DNA of 64,000 nucleotides from Fallopia convolvulus. Taxonomy: Eukaryota > Streptophyta > Magnoliopsida > Caryophyllales > Polygonaceae. This document shows, in pieces, positions 1-11,681 of this stretch (position 1 is the first letter of the stretch; each line of letters begins with the position of its first letter). Made by a program: the position numbers and the translations under genes. The notes below the pieces were generated by a model. That model was not told the origin of the DNA. It ran no database searches and saw only the letters and a list, made by a program, of their open reading frames with translations. The stretch lies in the NCBI GenBank assembly GCA_964016875.1, contig OZ024724.1, forward strand, positions 52,330,438-52,394,437. Direction: 5' to 3'.

Positions 1-1135
1 GACCATCCCATTGACAATATCATCATGACATTCAACAAGGGAGCACAAACTTGTTCCTTTCTCCACAACTTTTGTGCCTTTAATGTCTTAGTCTCCCTGG
101 TGGCACCAAAGAATTTCAAAGAAGCCCTATATAGGACCCAAATTGGATTCATGCCATGCAAGAAGAGTTACATTAATTTGAAAGGAACAAGGTGTGGAGA
201 CTTGTTCCACATCCTAGGAACAAGAATGTCATAGGAACTGGGTGAGTCTTTAAGAACAAGCTAGACGACATTGGAGATGTGTCTAGGAACAAGGCAAGAT
301 TGGTAGATCAAGGGTACAACCAAGAAGAAGGCATCGACTATGACGAAACCTTCGCTCTAATGGATAGGATCGAAGCAGTACGCCTCATAGTTGCTTTCGC
401 AGCTCACAAAGGCTTCGAGCTCTATCAAATGGATGTAAAGACCGCGTTCTTCAATGGTCATCTCAAGGAAGAAGTCTATGTAACTCAGCCTCCAGATTCG
501 AAGATGGGAACTACCCATATCTTGTCTACTTTCTCGAAGGAGCACTCTATGGCCTCAAGCAAGCTCCCAAAGCCTGGTATGACAAGTTTGCTCAATTCCT
601 CTTGTCCAATGGATACGTTCATGGTTCCATTGACAAGACTCTTTTTCTCAAGAAAGAATTTAAAGACATTTTAATTGTTCAAGTCTATGTAGATGATATT
701 GTTTTGGTGCTACTAACCCTTCACTTATTGAAAAGTTTAAAATTTTGATGAGTTTTGAATTTGAGATAAGCTTAATAAGAAAAATTACTTTTTTCTTGGG
801 ACTTCAAATATCCCAAACCAAGGAGGAAACAAGGATCATCCAATAGAAGTACATTAGAGAAATGTTGGCCAAGTATAAGAAGGATACCTCAAAGCTCATT
901 GACACTACCATCTCACCCAACACACTTTTGGATGTTGATGAAATAGGTATAAGTGTAGATCAAAGAAACTATATATGTATGATTTGTTCTCTTCTCTACT
1001 TAACTGCAAGTAGACTAGATATTATGTTTTCAATGTGTCTTTGTGCACGCTTTCACACTAACCCCTAAAATTACACTTAGAAAAGGTGAAGAGAATTTTC
1101 AGATATCTTAAAAAAATGACTAATTATACCTATAA
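1..1135 (+). pseudogene. Ty1/copia (SIRE-like) reverse transcriptase remnant
   Basis: Broken pol segment of a copia retrotransposon. Around 279-545 the reading frame carries the start of the copia RT domain: a RNKARLV(D)QGYNQEEGIDY block, then QMDVKTAFFNGHLKEEVYV. Near 686-705 a YVDDI catalytic box is readable in another frame. At 862-1068 a SLLYLTASRLDIMFS block matches the end of the copia RT and start of the RNase H linker. Block order and wording resemble the SIRE/Maximus lineage; that lineage call is from memory of the family. Frameshifts lie between the blocks, and in-frame stops at about 232, 673 and 844 rule out function. The element runs off the left edge, and no LTR, integrase or gag is visible. 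The frame ends near 1130 in AT-rich DNA. Confidence 0.85.
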
Positions 1136-1569
1136 CTTAGACTAGTAATTAAATCAAAAGAATAATATATAAAAATACAACTAAAACAAGACAAGTAATT
1201 AAATAATAATGTCAATTTTCACCGACAAAAGCTATAGATTACCAATAGCAATCCAGGGAGCCAGATGTAGTGGAGTCTGATGCCCGATGGACTCGATTGA
1301 TTTGATCGGACGGCTAACAAACACTTTGACAAGAAATGATGCCTGTGGAATCGCGGGTCCCAGATTGAATATTGAAAATGAATTTCCAAAGCATTTTTTA
1401 TTTGCCTCAAATAATAATAATAGGTTTAAGTAAATTAAATATATATATTTCTGGAAAACTGCTACTTTTTCGGTTTTTCCTGATCAAATTTGGTAGAAAA
1501 CTACCCTTTTTAGGCCTTTACGAATAATACTACAGTAGTGCAGTATTTATATAAATTGAAAAGACTTCC
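1136..1569. other. Unassigned intergenic DNA
   Basis: AT-rich, with a short ATAAT run near 1412 and no coding signal, terminal repeat or RNA gene that I recognise. Confidence 0.5.
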
Positions 1570-1572
1570 TAA

Positions 1573-1830
1573 GAGCATATGTAGTGGTGGACCAAAAAAA
1601 TTGATCATCAATTCATAAATAAATTATTTTTTATTATTTTATTTCATTAGTGAAAGGAAAGAAAAAAAAAAAAATACAACTTTGACACTTGTCAAAAGGC
1701 CAAGCCATTGTCCAAAACATTTGGTGGTCATCATGATGATTAAACTATGCCCAAAAATACCCTCTCTTTTAATATTTTATTAATAAAAGTATTCTCTCTC
1801 CTCTTTTCCCAAAAACGGCTGTGCATACTC
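1573..1830. mobile_element. Tourist/Harbinger-like MITE
   Basis: A 258-bp non-coding segment flanked by TAA on both sides (1570-1572 and 1831-1833), the 3-bp target duplication typical of PIF/Harbinger elements. The ends are imperfect inverted repeats, GAGCATATGTAGTGG on the left against GAGTATGCACAGCCG (reverse complement) on the right; nearly all differences are transitions. The termini are worn, so this is a probable rather than certain call. Confidence 0.5.
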
Positions 1831-1833
1831 TAA

Positions 1834-2639
1834 ATGAAGAAATAATTGCAAATTCTAGTTGAATCATGTACATGCCATTTTGGTGCATTTGCTTTGCGGC
1901 TTAAATAGAATATCAACATGATGCAATTTTTAATTAAAATGCAATTTTTAAAATATATAATATTGTTACTGGAGAAATATCAACACTACTAAAAGAAGTG
2001 TCGTAAACGAGAATGATAAAAGCATAAAAAAGATATGGAGATTTTACGTGGTTCATCAACGATGTGTTGACTATAACACAAGCAGAAAAGTTGAATTATA
2101 ATTAAAGTGGCTAAACAGAACATATTAAAATAACAAGGCCTCCAATTATGGTCTCTTGCTTGAATCTCTTGAAGGTTCTACAAGATCCTATGCTGTCATC
2201 ATTCTTAAGGACTACAGATCCTCTTGCATCTTCTGCACAATACCAGATCCACAAACTTCCAAAAATTAGTGTTAAAACTTCATTCGAACAAACAAAAATG
2301 AGGAAATTGATGATAACAAGCAAGAAATTTTCACAATATAATGAGAACTCCAGAGATCGATTTTCGAGTTTTGTCGATAAACAAACCTAGGAAGGAACCA
2401 AAGAGAATCAGGACGAAAATACATACTCGGGAGAAAAGAATTGAGGAGGTGAGAGGATTAGAGAGGGTAGGGAGGTGAGAGAAAAAAATAAAAGGGGCTT
2501 TTATACTTAATAAAGGGCTAAAAATGGGTTTAGATTACAAGCATTTAATTAGGGTAATTTTTTTTGTCCTTTTAACCTAATTTTTTCACTGAAAAAAAAA
2601 TCTAGTTTCACTAAATTTATGTGACAAAGAAAATATAAC
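1834..2639. other. Unassigned intergenic DNA
   Basis: Nothing recognised. There is a purine-rich stretch around 2440-2490 and AT-rich DNA elsewhere. Short open frames here show no domain or codon signal. Confidence 0.5.
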
Positions 2640-2985
2640 TCGAATATTAACTTCACACTTTTGAACACGTGTACAAAAGAATTCAAATATGTATACAAGA
2701 TATTTGAATATTAAGTATAAAGCCATGAATATGTACACAATATATCTGAATATTAACTTCACTGTTTTAATTATACATGTATACAAAAGAACTCGAATAT
2801 GTATACAACATATCTGAATATTAAGTTTAAAATCTTGAACATGCACACAATATATCTGAATACTAACTTCATAGTTTTGAACATGTGTACAAAAGACTCG
2901 AATATGTATACAATATGTTGGAATATTAAGTACAAAATCTCGAACATATATACAAAATATTTGAATATTTAACATGTATATAATA
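2640..2985. repeat. AT-rich minisatellite, left block
   Basis: About three copies of a composite unit of roughly 100-106 bp. It is built from two related half-units, each ending in a variant of ATATCTGAATATTAA and containing a variant of ACATGTGTACAAAAGAACTCGAATATG. Copies start near 2642, 2748 and 2850. The minus frame through it is open and gives a repetitive peptide, but this follows from the repeat and is not evidence of a gene. The same unit reappears at 10255-10465 on the far side of the LINE. Confidence 0.75.
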
Positions 2986-3019
2986 TTTTTTTTAATAGGT
3001 GAAAATTAGGCAGACAAAT

Positions 3020-3969
3020 TCAGCCTAGGGAATCCTTTAGGACGAGGGTAAGGACCCCTCCATGGTTGTAAATTTCATTGATGCTACAATTGTGGTGTAG
3101 TTTTGCAATCAAATCTGCCACAGAATTACAATCTCGAGGTACATGTTTGCTAATAACCGCCTCGAAAGATTGTAAAGTGATCAATATGTTTGCAATTATC
3201 ATGTCAATTGTCCAAGGGATCGAACGAATTCCTTTTAGTGCATTAATCACTATGAGACTATCACCTTCAATTTCGAAATTCGGAAGTTTCCACCCATGGG
3301 CGTCTTGTATAGCCTCGAGTAATCCCATGGCTTCTGCTTGTTCGACATTCCAATATTTATTTTTCTTTGCATTCATACTTATAATATTCCCGAATTGATC
3401 TCTTATAATATATGCAACAGTTGACTTTCCATTATTTCTTTTAAACCCATCAAGATTTTTCTTGAAAAAACCATGTTGGGGTTTCTCCCACTTTCATTTA
3501 GTTTTCCTTTGTCTTGGTCGTTGTTCTTTCGGCGAATCATTTTCCCCTTCACCCACATTTTTAGTTTTGTTCCACCACAGAATCTGACTACGAATGAATT
3601 CCTCAACGGTCGTACAAGGTCCATTAATATCATGATTAAAGACAACTTGATTTTGCCAAAACCAAATTCCCCACTAGGCAGTAAAAAGATGACATAAAAT
3701 CTTTTGCGGTAGCTTCGCCTTTAAATGTTGGATGATTTGAGGCATAGAAATGTAGTTTTCTAGTGCTTCTGTTAAAATGTCCTTAAATTGGAGGTCAGTA
3801 ACTTTTTTATAGTGAAAGGATAACCAAGCAGAAGTTGTTCATTTGTTTCTACCTGATGATTGCATAGAGGACATTCAGAGGTAACAGAAATATGTCGCTG
3901 AATAAGGAGATCTATAGTAGGAAGCCCATTAATGCAAATTTTCCATAAGAACATTTTTATTTTTGGCAT
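3020..3969 (-). pseudogene. LINE copy 1 ORF2 C-terminus: zf-RVT and RNase H
   Basis: At 3772-3969 the minus frame reads PKIKMFLWKICINGLPT followed by a C-x2-C ... H pattern (CPLCNHQVETNEQLLLGYPF), the zinc-binding zf-RVT module found after plant LINE reverse transcriptases. At 3020-3376, in a different frame, an RNase H-like (RVT_3) domain follows: EAMGLLEAIQDA, then IEGDSLIVINALKG and HVPRDCNSVADLIAK. These are the E, D and late D positions expected of RNase H. A frameshifted gap separates the two. The combination is standard for RNase H-bearing plant LINEs. Non-functional. Confidence 0.8.
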
Positions 3970-4137
3970 TAAATCAAGTTTCCATATCCAATCAAATTCT
4001 CAATCGTTCATGTTTAATTCATTTGACACTAGCGCAAAAGCCGATTGAGTAGAAAACCACCCGTTCTTACTTGGGTGCCAGTATAATCTATCTTGGATTT
4101 GGTTCTTTGGAATTGTTATGGTCATGATCCTCTCGAC

Positions 4138-6135
4138 CTAGATGTTTGGCAAGAATCTTCTTAATTCATTTTCATTCCATTGTCGGTTATTATCTATAAA
4201 CTTTGCTACTAGCATATCGTTGTCGTTACCAACAGTTGTAGGACATTCTTCTGGTAATGGTCTCGTACTTACCCATGGGTCTTCCCAGAACCGGATTGAC
4301 TTTCCATCACCAATTTGCCATATTAACCCCTTTTTGAAATCCTCTTTAAGGTTCATCAGTTTCTTCCATTTCCATGATACATTTGAAGTGCAGACATACT
4401 CTAGTACATTCTTGTCTTTTAGGTATTTTTCCTTTACAATATGTACCCATATATTCGCCGGTTTTGCTAAGAGCTTCCATAGCAGTCTCATTTGTAATGC
4501 TCTGTTCATGTGACTTGCTTTCTGTAGCCCTAGGCCTCCCTTCTTCTTTGATTTACAAATCTTATCCCATCCCACCATGGGTACATAATCTTATCCCATC
4601 CCATCAAGTTCATTTAGCATATTTTCGGGGAGCATAAAGTTTTGCATAGTATAGTTTTGTAGCTAGGGTTGTCTTGATAAGGGTGCTTCTACCAATTTGG
4701 GATAAGAACTTTGCTTTCCAGATAGCTAGTTGATTATCAGTTTTGGTTAGAATAGACTCGAATGTAGTACGCGAAACTCTGGAATTTATAATTGGACATC
4801 CTAGGTATTTATCTAAAGCACTAGAGTTTGGGATATTAATCTCTTGTTGCAACGCTCTTCTTACAAATGCAGGAACTCCTTTAGTTGTCTGGAAAGCAGA
4901 TTTATGAAAATTTACCTTTTGACCTGATATAGCAGAATATTCCTCATGGATTGTTCATACCTTTCTAAAAGCGGTAACCGAAGCGGGAGCAAAGATAAGG
5001 ATATCGTTTGCAAATGATAAAAATGGGATCTTTACCTCGCCCCTAGTAACCGGGAATCCAACTGTATGAGCTATATCCGTACACTCATTTTGTAGTCTTC
5101 GAGGAGGGATCTCAACTGCTAGGACAAACAGTAGAGGTGATAAAGGATCACCTTGTCGTAGTCCTTTTTCTGGTGTGAAAACGTCCGTCGGAGAATTGTT
5201 GACCAGTATTGAAAAAGAGGCAGTTTTTACGCATTCTTGAATCCATTTTATGAAAGTAGGACTAAACCCGAATTTAAGAAATCCCAATCAACTCTGTCAT
5301 AAGCCTTTTCCATATCCAATTTAATTGCGGCCCATCCTGTTTTTCCTTTTCTTTGTCGGAATGAATGGAAGACTTCATGTGCTATAAGGACATTATCCTG
5401 GATTGCACGATTAGCAACGAAAGCTCCTTGTAGGGGATGAATAAGTTTTGGTAATACTTGTTTTAATCGTTCTGCAATTATTTTAGCAATAATTTTATAG
5501 ATTGTGGAACACAGACTTATTGGTCAATAGTGATATATTGTTGACGGCTTGTCACATTTTAGGATCAGAGTAATGAAAGTATGATTTATTTCTTTGAGCA
5601 GGACACTAGAAGCGAAAAAAGCTTTTATTGCTTTTATAAGAGAAGGGCCTACTATCTCCCAGTAATTTTGATAAAATTCTGCAATCATTCCATCAAGTCC
5701 CGGGGATTTGTTCTGACCAATACTGAATACAGCTGTCTTAATTTCTAAGTTTGTCACTGGTCTTGTTCATTTTTCATTATCTTGTGCCGTTATTTCCTAC
5801 TGGATCAACGGTAACTATTATTCGAGTAAATTTGTGTATATTTGCTCCGTGCGGAATCGCCGTTGAAACTCAATTCTTATTTCCTTTCTGACATTTTCTT
5901 CTCGTAGAATAAATGTCCCATCATTAGAACGAATAGAATTTAGACGTTTGATATTTCGTCTTCCAGTAGTGCTTCTATGGAAAAAAGCAGATGTGGTATT
6001 TGCATTCTTGATATATCTAATCTTTGCTCTTTGAGCCCAATACATTTTATGAAAATTTATGAGTTGTTCTTTTTTTTTTATGAACTCGCATTGACGTCGA
6101 ATTTCTACATTTGTTCTAGTATGTTGACGCTGCAT
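4138..6135 (-). pseudogene. LINE copy 1 ORF2 reverse transcriptase fragments
   Basis: Five minus-strand frame segments spell out the RT in order. They are 5818-6135 (linker after the endonuclease), 5524-5757 (NKSPGLDGMIAEFYQ), 4955-5287 (GLRQGDPLSPLLFVLAVE and the motif C region), 4610-4852 (LDKYLGCPI) and 4138-4578 (VGWDKICKSKKKGGLGLQK). Motif C reads FAND where active LINEs have FADD, so the first catalytic aspartate is replaced by asparagine, a change explained by one G-to-A transition. With the frameshifts between segments this copy cannot make an active polymerase. Confidence 0.85.
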
Positions 6136-6718
6136 ATCAATTAGTTGAGTTTCAACTTCATGTAGCTGACGGAAAATATTTCCAAAGTTATACTGGTTCC
6201 AGATTTTTAGCTTTTGTTTTCAATAAACGAGTTTTCCTTGTCAGTTTGAACATGAAGGACCCAGGCACCTGAACTCTCAAGGCCTGTTTGACAACATTCT
6301 TAAAATCCTTCCTTTTCATCCACACCTTTTCAAATTTAAACGGTCGTCCTTTATATTGTATGTATTGTGAGAAATTGAGGGTGATTGGACAATGGTCTGA
6401 AAAAGAAAAATCATGATTGTACGTTGTTAACTATGGGTAATATTATACAATTTGTTGAGATACCAAAACTCTATTCAATTTTTCGTAAGTGTTGTCAATA
6501 TCTACTTTTCGTTTTCTCTAGGTGAACTCGTTTCCACATGAACAGACATCAATCAGATAAAAATTATTAATAAAACTTCGCATTCTATGAAATCTTTGTC
6601 TATTTGGTTCATGTCCTCCCAGTTTGTCAGTACTAAGCAAAATGTCATTAAAAACACCCATGATAATAAATGGTATATCCAATTTTCTTAAGTATGAATA
6701 AAGTTCCTCCCAGAAAAC

Positions 6719-7090
6719 TTATTTTTCATTCTCTCTTGGAGGGGTGTAAACGAAAATAATCATGAACACAAAATTTTGTATTTGATCATACAGATAAAAG
6801 GCAATGAACCGATCATGTTGATGTCTAATTTCAAACGTCATATTGCCTAGTTGAAACTCTTTCCAAACTACACAAATTCCCCCAGATCTCCCGTTTGCTG
6901 GTGACATTATGAAATGATCGAACCCAACTTTTCTCCAGCTTGTCTCTGTAGGGATATTCTTTGTCTTTGTCTCCATAAACGCCATTAAGTTAATTTGGTT
7001 AATTTTACAGAAAGTTTCTAAGTGGGTCCAGAAAATTTTCCGACCCATACCCCGTATGTTCCATGAAGTACTTTCATATTATACAATAGA
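6719..7090 (-). pseudogene. LINE copy 1 ORF2 apurinic-like endonuclease N-terminus
   Basis: Just before the longest open segment the frame reads SWNIRGMGRK, the classic N-terminal strand of the LINE endonuclease (usually a W-N-x-R-G start). Then come LMAFMETKTKN (the catalytic E in an L-x-E-T-K box), RSGGICVVWK and FVYTPPRENEK. The C-terminal half of the endonuclease (GDFN and SDH boxes) falls in 6200-6720, where frames are broken and I could not follow it cleanly. Confidence 0.8.
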
Positions 7091-7520
7091 TGAAGTTTGA
7101 CAAGTTATCTTGAGGTGTAATATCATATAATTTCCATACAGATATATTCAATTTAGCATAAGTATTGGACTATAGACGTTTGATTGGTCCATTAATAGGA
7201 TGATGTTTCTTATTTGCCATGAGAAGCATTTGGAGTATGCAGTTCTTGATCTCTTTTATTTGTTTAAATAATTCAATTTTTTAAATCTCGTTAGCAACCC
7301 AATTCAAATCCCATCCTATTGGACTTGCACTAGGATTCCCACAGCAGGGCCAAGAACACCAACTTGCAACAACATATAAGGCCTTGTTTGATTTTGAATT
7401 CCGTTTATGTCTTCTTTTATGCATAATTATCATAAAGGAAAGCTTAATTAAATGTCCATTCCATTTTTTCCATATGTTCCTGATTTCATTTGTATATGGG
7501 TAAATGTCTAGAAATATATC

Positions 7521-7991
7521 CTAAGTGCAGTTCTTGATACAATTTATGCACTGCGAGTCAGAAGCAATTAACCACAATTTCAACATCCGAGGGTTCAGCA
7601 AAAAATACCAGCACAAATCAAAAATATTAGCTAGGCATATTAACCATTCATCAAACTTCCACCGAGTTACATTTCGGTCATACAAGGACCATAGATGAAC
7701 ACTTACATCATACCAACACCTTAATATCATCAACCTCCTAGGTTGTAAAAGCACCACACACACATACTTACAATGATCAGTCTCTAGTGAGGCAAAAGTG
7801 AGACTGAAGTCACACCTTACACTAATCTCATACCTTAGGCTACTTCTACGACACATTCTAGTGTCTTGACCAAGTGACAACATATATAACAAGCGAACTA
7901 TCTGATAGGAACACATACTCGGGATAAGCAAAAACAAAAGAGTAGCCCACTTCGGCTTGAAACTAGAATGCTTTGTAAAAGACTTGATCAT
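7521..7991 (-). other. Unrecognised 156-codon ORF between LINE ORF1 and ORF2
   Basis: An uninterrupted minus-strand frame whose ATG (7991-7989) overlaps the TGA that ends the ORF1 frame (7990-7988), giving an ATGA junction. The predicted product is rich in L, W, C and R with hydrophobic patches. I recognise no domain, and it is not the endonuclease, which starts about 430 bp further on. It may be untranslated inter-ORF spacer that happens to be open. The overlap geometry is the only reason to list it. Confidence 0.3.
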
Positions 7992-9515
7992 GGGTTGTTG
8001 TTCTTGACCTTCTTCATGGCAGAAGAGGTCGTGTCATCCTCCATCTCAGGTTGCTTTCTCTTTCCAAAATCCGTCATTGATGTGTCTTCTTTCCGAACAC
8101 ACATATTATTCATCTTGTGAACCATTGATGATCTTGAGTGTGTGCTTTTGTATGAGGCATCAGTATCGTCTTCCTCATGTTGCAACACCTAGTTCTCGGA
8201 TTTTCTTTGAATAAAGGTGCAGTTGCTGACCAGATCTTGAAGCATATACCCATCATCTTCTTGAATCGATCCGAGAGGCAAGTTGCCGCAAAAGTCGTAG
8301 ATGGATTGGTCCAATCCAGTCATGTCTCCAGCAGACACGTGAAGGGAAGGATGCTCCTGCAGGATTGGGGTGAGAGGCGCATTCTTTGAGATCGATGGAA
8401 CCATCTGAAAAAGCTGAATTTGTAATGACTACTACCACTTTTCTGCTTGTCTTGTTGTTCGACCCTCCGTTGAGAAGATCATTAGTCCTCTTCTGCTTGA
8501 TATTCCCATGATCAGCTTGCCTATTCTTTTCCTCCTCATCCCATATTTTTAAGCTTTTTCCAACTCTTGGAGCATGCCTAGATGTGATCTTGGACGTTGT
8601 TGTCTCCACCATTGGCAGTTTCCCTTTTCGATCACCAACTTGAGTCCACTCCTCTTCCATTTCTTGCGTCTTCCTTGCACTATTGTCTTGGACTTCGTTT
8701 TCAGGGAAGATTCCCCAGGCCTTACACCTTTCTATTGGGATTTTGATGTTCCTATCCACCACTTTCCGTCGAGGACACTCCGCAAACAAATGGCCTTCTT
8801 CAGCACAATTCACACATCCCTCAGCCACTTCTTCATACCACAGTTTGAATACTTTCGGAATCTTCAAATTTCTGAAATTGGGAAGAATGACCTCACCTTG
8901 GAGTCTTTCAGCATATTCGATTCGAACACAAACCCGGGCATACTTAGCTTTTGACTTCATCTCCGTGTAAGGATCCAACTTTATGAGCTCCCCTATCTTG
9001 TTGAAATCCAGTATGGCTTTGATGATGTCAAACCTCATGTATTCTGTTGGCAAAGCTAATATTCTGACCCATAGCTCGAGTGCTTGAATCTTCTCATTAT
9101 CCAGATCAAAGTTGTCTTTCCATGGCATGAGGATCAAGAGAAGTCCAAATACATGATACGGCTAGCATTCCCACACCATTTCCTTGTCCGTTGCATTAGC
9201 AAAGTGAACCTCAAACCAGTTGTTTGCAGGCTCCACGATTACTACGCCACCCTTAACAAAGCTCCAGTCGGTGGCCAGCAACTTCTGTTTCAACTTTGTT
9301 AGGTCATCCTGACTCCTCCATAGCTTGCCAATAAGGCATGTTTCTTTCAGTATTTTGATGTCTCTTTCCACACAAGCCAATTGGCGGGCATATTCCGCAA
9401 AAGCCGGGTCTAACCCTTGAAAAGCGTCTTCATCAGACTCTGAGTCACTTCCTTCTGAGGACACCCCAATGACTTCCTCAACCGATATTGGGGAGTCTAA
9501 CGCTTCAATCCGCAC
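7988..9515 (-). pseudogene. LINE copy 1 ORF1 (DUF4283-like, CCHC knuckle)
   Basis: The nucleic-acid-binding ORF1 protein of a plant L1. The upstream part (9162-9515) has an acidic stretch (SSEGSDSESDEDAFQG) and a DUF4283-like start. After one in-frame TAG at about 9162-9164 the same frame continues at 9137-8253 with MPWKDNFDLDNEKIQALELW, YARVCVRIEYAERL and a CX2CX4HX4C knuckle (CVNCAEEGHLFAEC). Near 8400 the reading frame shifts, and the C-terminus continues at 8404-7988 across another TAG, ending in a lysine-rich tail (KRKQPEMED, MKKVKNNNP). An open stretch in the same upstream frame (9579-9944) may be the N-terminus or 5' UTR. Non-functional. Confidence 0.75.
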
Positions 9516-10254
9516 AACAGCTTCCTCAGGTTTAGCTGTGGGATTGGAAGATGTTCCTTCTGCACTGAGGAGAGCATTCTAGTATGATTTCCGAGCGGTT
9601 GAATTTTTTCCGGTTTCAATGAGATTTAGAAAAAAGGGAAAGAGTAAGAAATAGTGTGGTCTATGAGCACTCTGAAGTAGGACATTTATAGAAAAATAAG
9701 TAGGAAGCAAGTACCGAATGTGAAGACTACCCATACCTTCCCACGTACATCCTCTACCAACTCCTTTGCTACCATCAAGCTTCAGCCAAGTCAGCGCCAT
9801 TCCACGTTGCATGCATCCTAGCCATTCATCAATGCCCTTCCTTCTTCCTTTTTCCAGAGCCCTTGACGCGTCCCATCCCGGAGGCCTCCACGAGAACCCT
9901 TCTCGGAGTACTTCCGATTTTGGGAGAGATTTCTTCTGCGACATTCTTTGACTCCCTCCAATTAGAGGCGGTCTTGTAACGTAAAACTCGGGATTTTCGT
10001 ACTTCTGGCCATGAAATTTAGCGATTTGGAGGAGATTTTGTTTATTGAGGAAAAAAAATAGCTATCAAGCACAGCAGGGCATTAACAATTTGTCTAAAAA
10101 TTTGCTTTAGGAGTGGCAGCTGTGTAGGCGGCTTTGTAGGGCTACAGTTCATCCCCAAAAATTTTTAGAGAGAAGGTAGAGGTCTTTTTTAGAGAGAAGG
10201 TATTGAATAAACCCAGAAGCTGATTTTGCAAAGAACATATGCTCAAGCAAGATA

Positions 10255-10465
10255 AGAGACAAGTGTATAAAAGAACTTGAATATGTGTGTAATTTATATG
10301 AATATTAAGTACACAATCTCGAACATGAATACAAAATATCTGAATATTAAGTTCACAAAACATAACAGGCATACAATATATCTGAATATTAACTTCACAC
10401 TTTTCAACATGTGTACACAAGAACTCGACTATGTAATTACAAATATCGAACATATTAACAATATA
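10255..10465. repeat. AT-rich minisatellite, right block
   Basis: About two copies of the unit seen at 2640-2985, with the same sub-motifs (variants of ACATGTGTACACAAGAACTCG and ATATATCTGAATATTAAC). Its position on the other side of the LINE suggests that the LINE landed inside one longer minisatellite block. Confidence 0.7.
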
Positions 10466-11001
10466 ATCAATACTAAAATCAAACACCACTTTCGTTTCCA
10501 ACACACCCACCCATATTTCACTTCACATACAGTCAATTGGGACAGCTCAGAGGAGAGCCCATCGCCCCAACAGGGGCGAATCTTATGAACTTCTTCTTTC
10601 TTCTCTTATTCGCCCTCCTCTTCATTCGTCGCCCGATCCCATACGGCCGATTTTAGTTCTTAATATTCTAACCGCTAAGTTATACACACACATCGAAATC
10701 GAATTAATAGGAGATTTGATGAATAAAATGCGAAATTGGAATTAAAAAGGGAAGCATAATAACAAAAGAAAAGGTTGAAGAAACTTACCAAGATCTGAAA
10801 AAGATTGGGAGCAACCATCAATTTGGCCTAGAAAACTTTGAGGATTGGAGGAGGCGAGCGAAAAAGCTTTCATCTAAGCTAGAGAATCATTTTGAGGATT
10901 AGAGGAGACGATGTGAAAAAAATTGTTGTTTTAGAAATTAAAAGCGCAATAATATGATTATGGAGATAGAATAATTTTTATGTAAAATTTCATATGTGAG
11001 A

Positions 11002-11004
<3 letters not shown>
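10466..11004. other. Unassigned intergenic DNA
   Basis: No domain-bearing frame. A direct repeat of TTTTTTAGAGAGAAGGTA occurs just upstream (about 10160-10205). The 10600-10930 stretch has a TTC-rich segment followed by purine-rich DNA, with nothing I can name. Confidence 0.4.
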
Positions 11005-11070
<66 letters not shown>

Positions 11071-11073
11071 GGG
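11005..11073. repeat. (GA)n microsatellite followed by a G run
   Basis: About 28 GA dinucleotides (11005-11060) run directly into 13 or more consecutive G residues (to 11073). Long runs like these are prone to assembly length errors. Confidence 0.95.
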
Positions 11074-11243
11074 AACGAGTATAATTCAATATTTTTACTA
11101 AAATTTGATCCATATACACTTTTTTTTTAATCTTATTCATTAAAATATTTTCTCGATTTCTCTACAAAAGCAAGTTTAGCCATGTATATTATTCATTACT
11201 ATCTTTATTTTATTTTTATTTTTATTTTTTGATTAGGTAAGGA

Positions 11244-11681
11244 TTAGGGTGCTCTCCTCTCCGGAGGGCGCCCTAGAGCATCCTTTCGGATGAGAACTAT
11301 TAGTTCTGGATGAGTCTTGACAAACTCAACAGGGAGGCTATGGCCCAAATTAGCGATTTTGTCAGCCACAGCGTTACATTCTCTAAAGACATGGTTGATC
11401 ACTATATCCTGGCTTCCATGCAAGGAAACAAGGATCTCAGTGATAATGAGTTCAATCTCCCAAGGGCAATGAGTTTTCCCTTTAATAGCGTTAATGACTT
11501 GGAGATTATCTCCTTCAATTTCCACTTTTGCTATTGATTTGTTTTTTATTTGCCTAATCGTTTCCCGGATAGCTAGAGCTTCAACTTTCAACACTGACAC
11601 TTTTCCAAAGCTAGTCGTCAAAATATCCATCACCTGACCAAGGTGGTTTCGGAGCACAATTCCCCCCAGAAGTGTTACCAT
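11244..11681 (-). pseudogene. LINE copy 2 RNase H domain
   Basis: A 145-codon minus frame with GGIVLRNHLGQVMDI, KVEALAIRETIRQIKN, KVEIEGDNLQVINAIKGKT and HVFRECNAVADKIANLGH. This is the RVT_3-type RNase H pattern with its acidic residues present (the first aspartate strand is just upstream or degraded). It follows the zf-RVT segment immediately, overlapping it by a few bases in another frame, so one frameshift separates them. It ends 20-30 bp before the A-rich tail, as expected for the ORF2 C-terminus. Confidence 0.8.

Larger units (their letters stand above)
2986..10160 (-). mobile_element. Decayed plant L1-type LINE (copy 1)
   Basis: A minus-strand non-LTR retrotransposon. Reading from about 10160 down, it has a 5' region, ORF1 with a DUF4283-like region and a CCHC knuckle, then ORF2 fragments in the expected order: endonuclease, reverse transcriptase, zf-RVT and RNase H. 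It closes with an A-rich 3' tail seen as a T run at 2986-2994. Outer limits are approximate: the 3' end is set by the tail, the 5' end by where the flanking minisatellite resumes. Frames are broken many times, so it is dead. It carries a terminal RNase H domain, unlike the LINE at 57.8-61.9 kb. Confidence 0.85.

Noticed and set aside
2586..2975. Minus-strand 129-codon ORF with a repetitive peptide
   Set aside because: It follows the minisatellite exactly. The periodic peptide is a by-product of a repeat whose unit keeps the frame open.
2640..2985. Regular repeats resembling a CRISPR array
   Set aside because: Units are diverged, directly abutting and AT-rich with no spacers, and the window is plant nuclear DNA.
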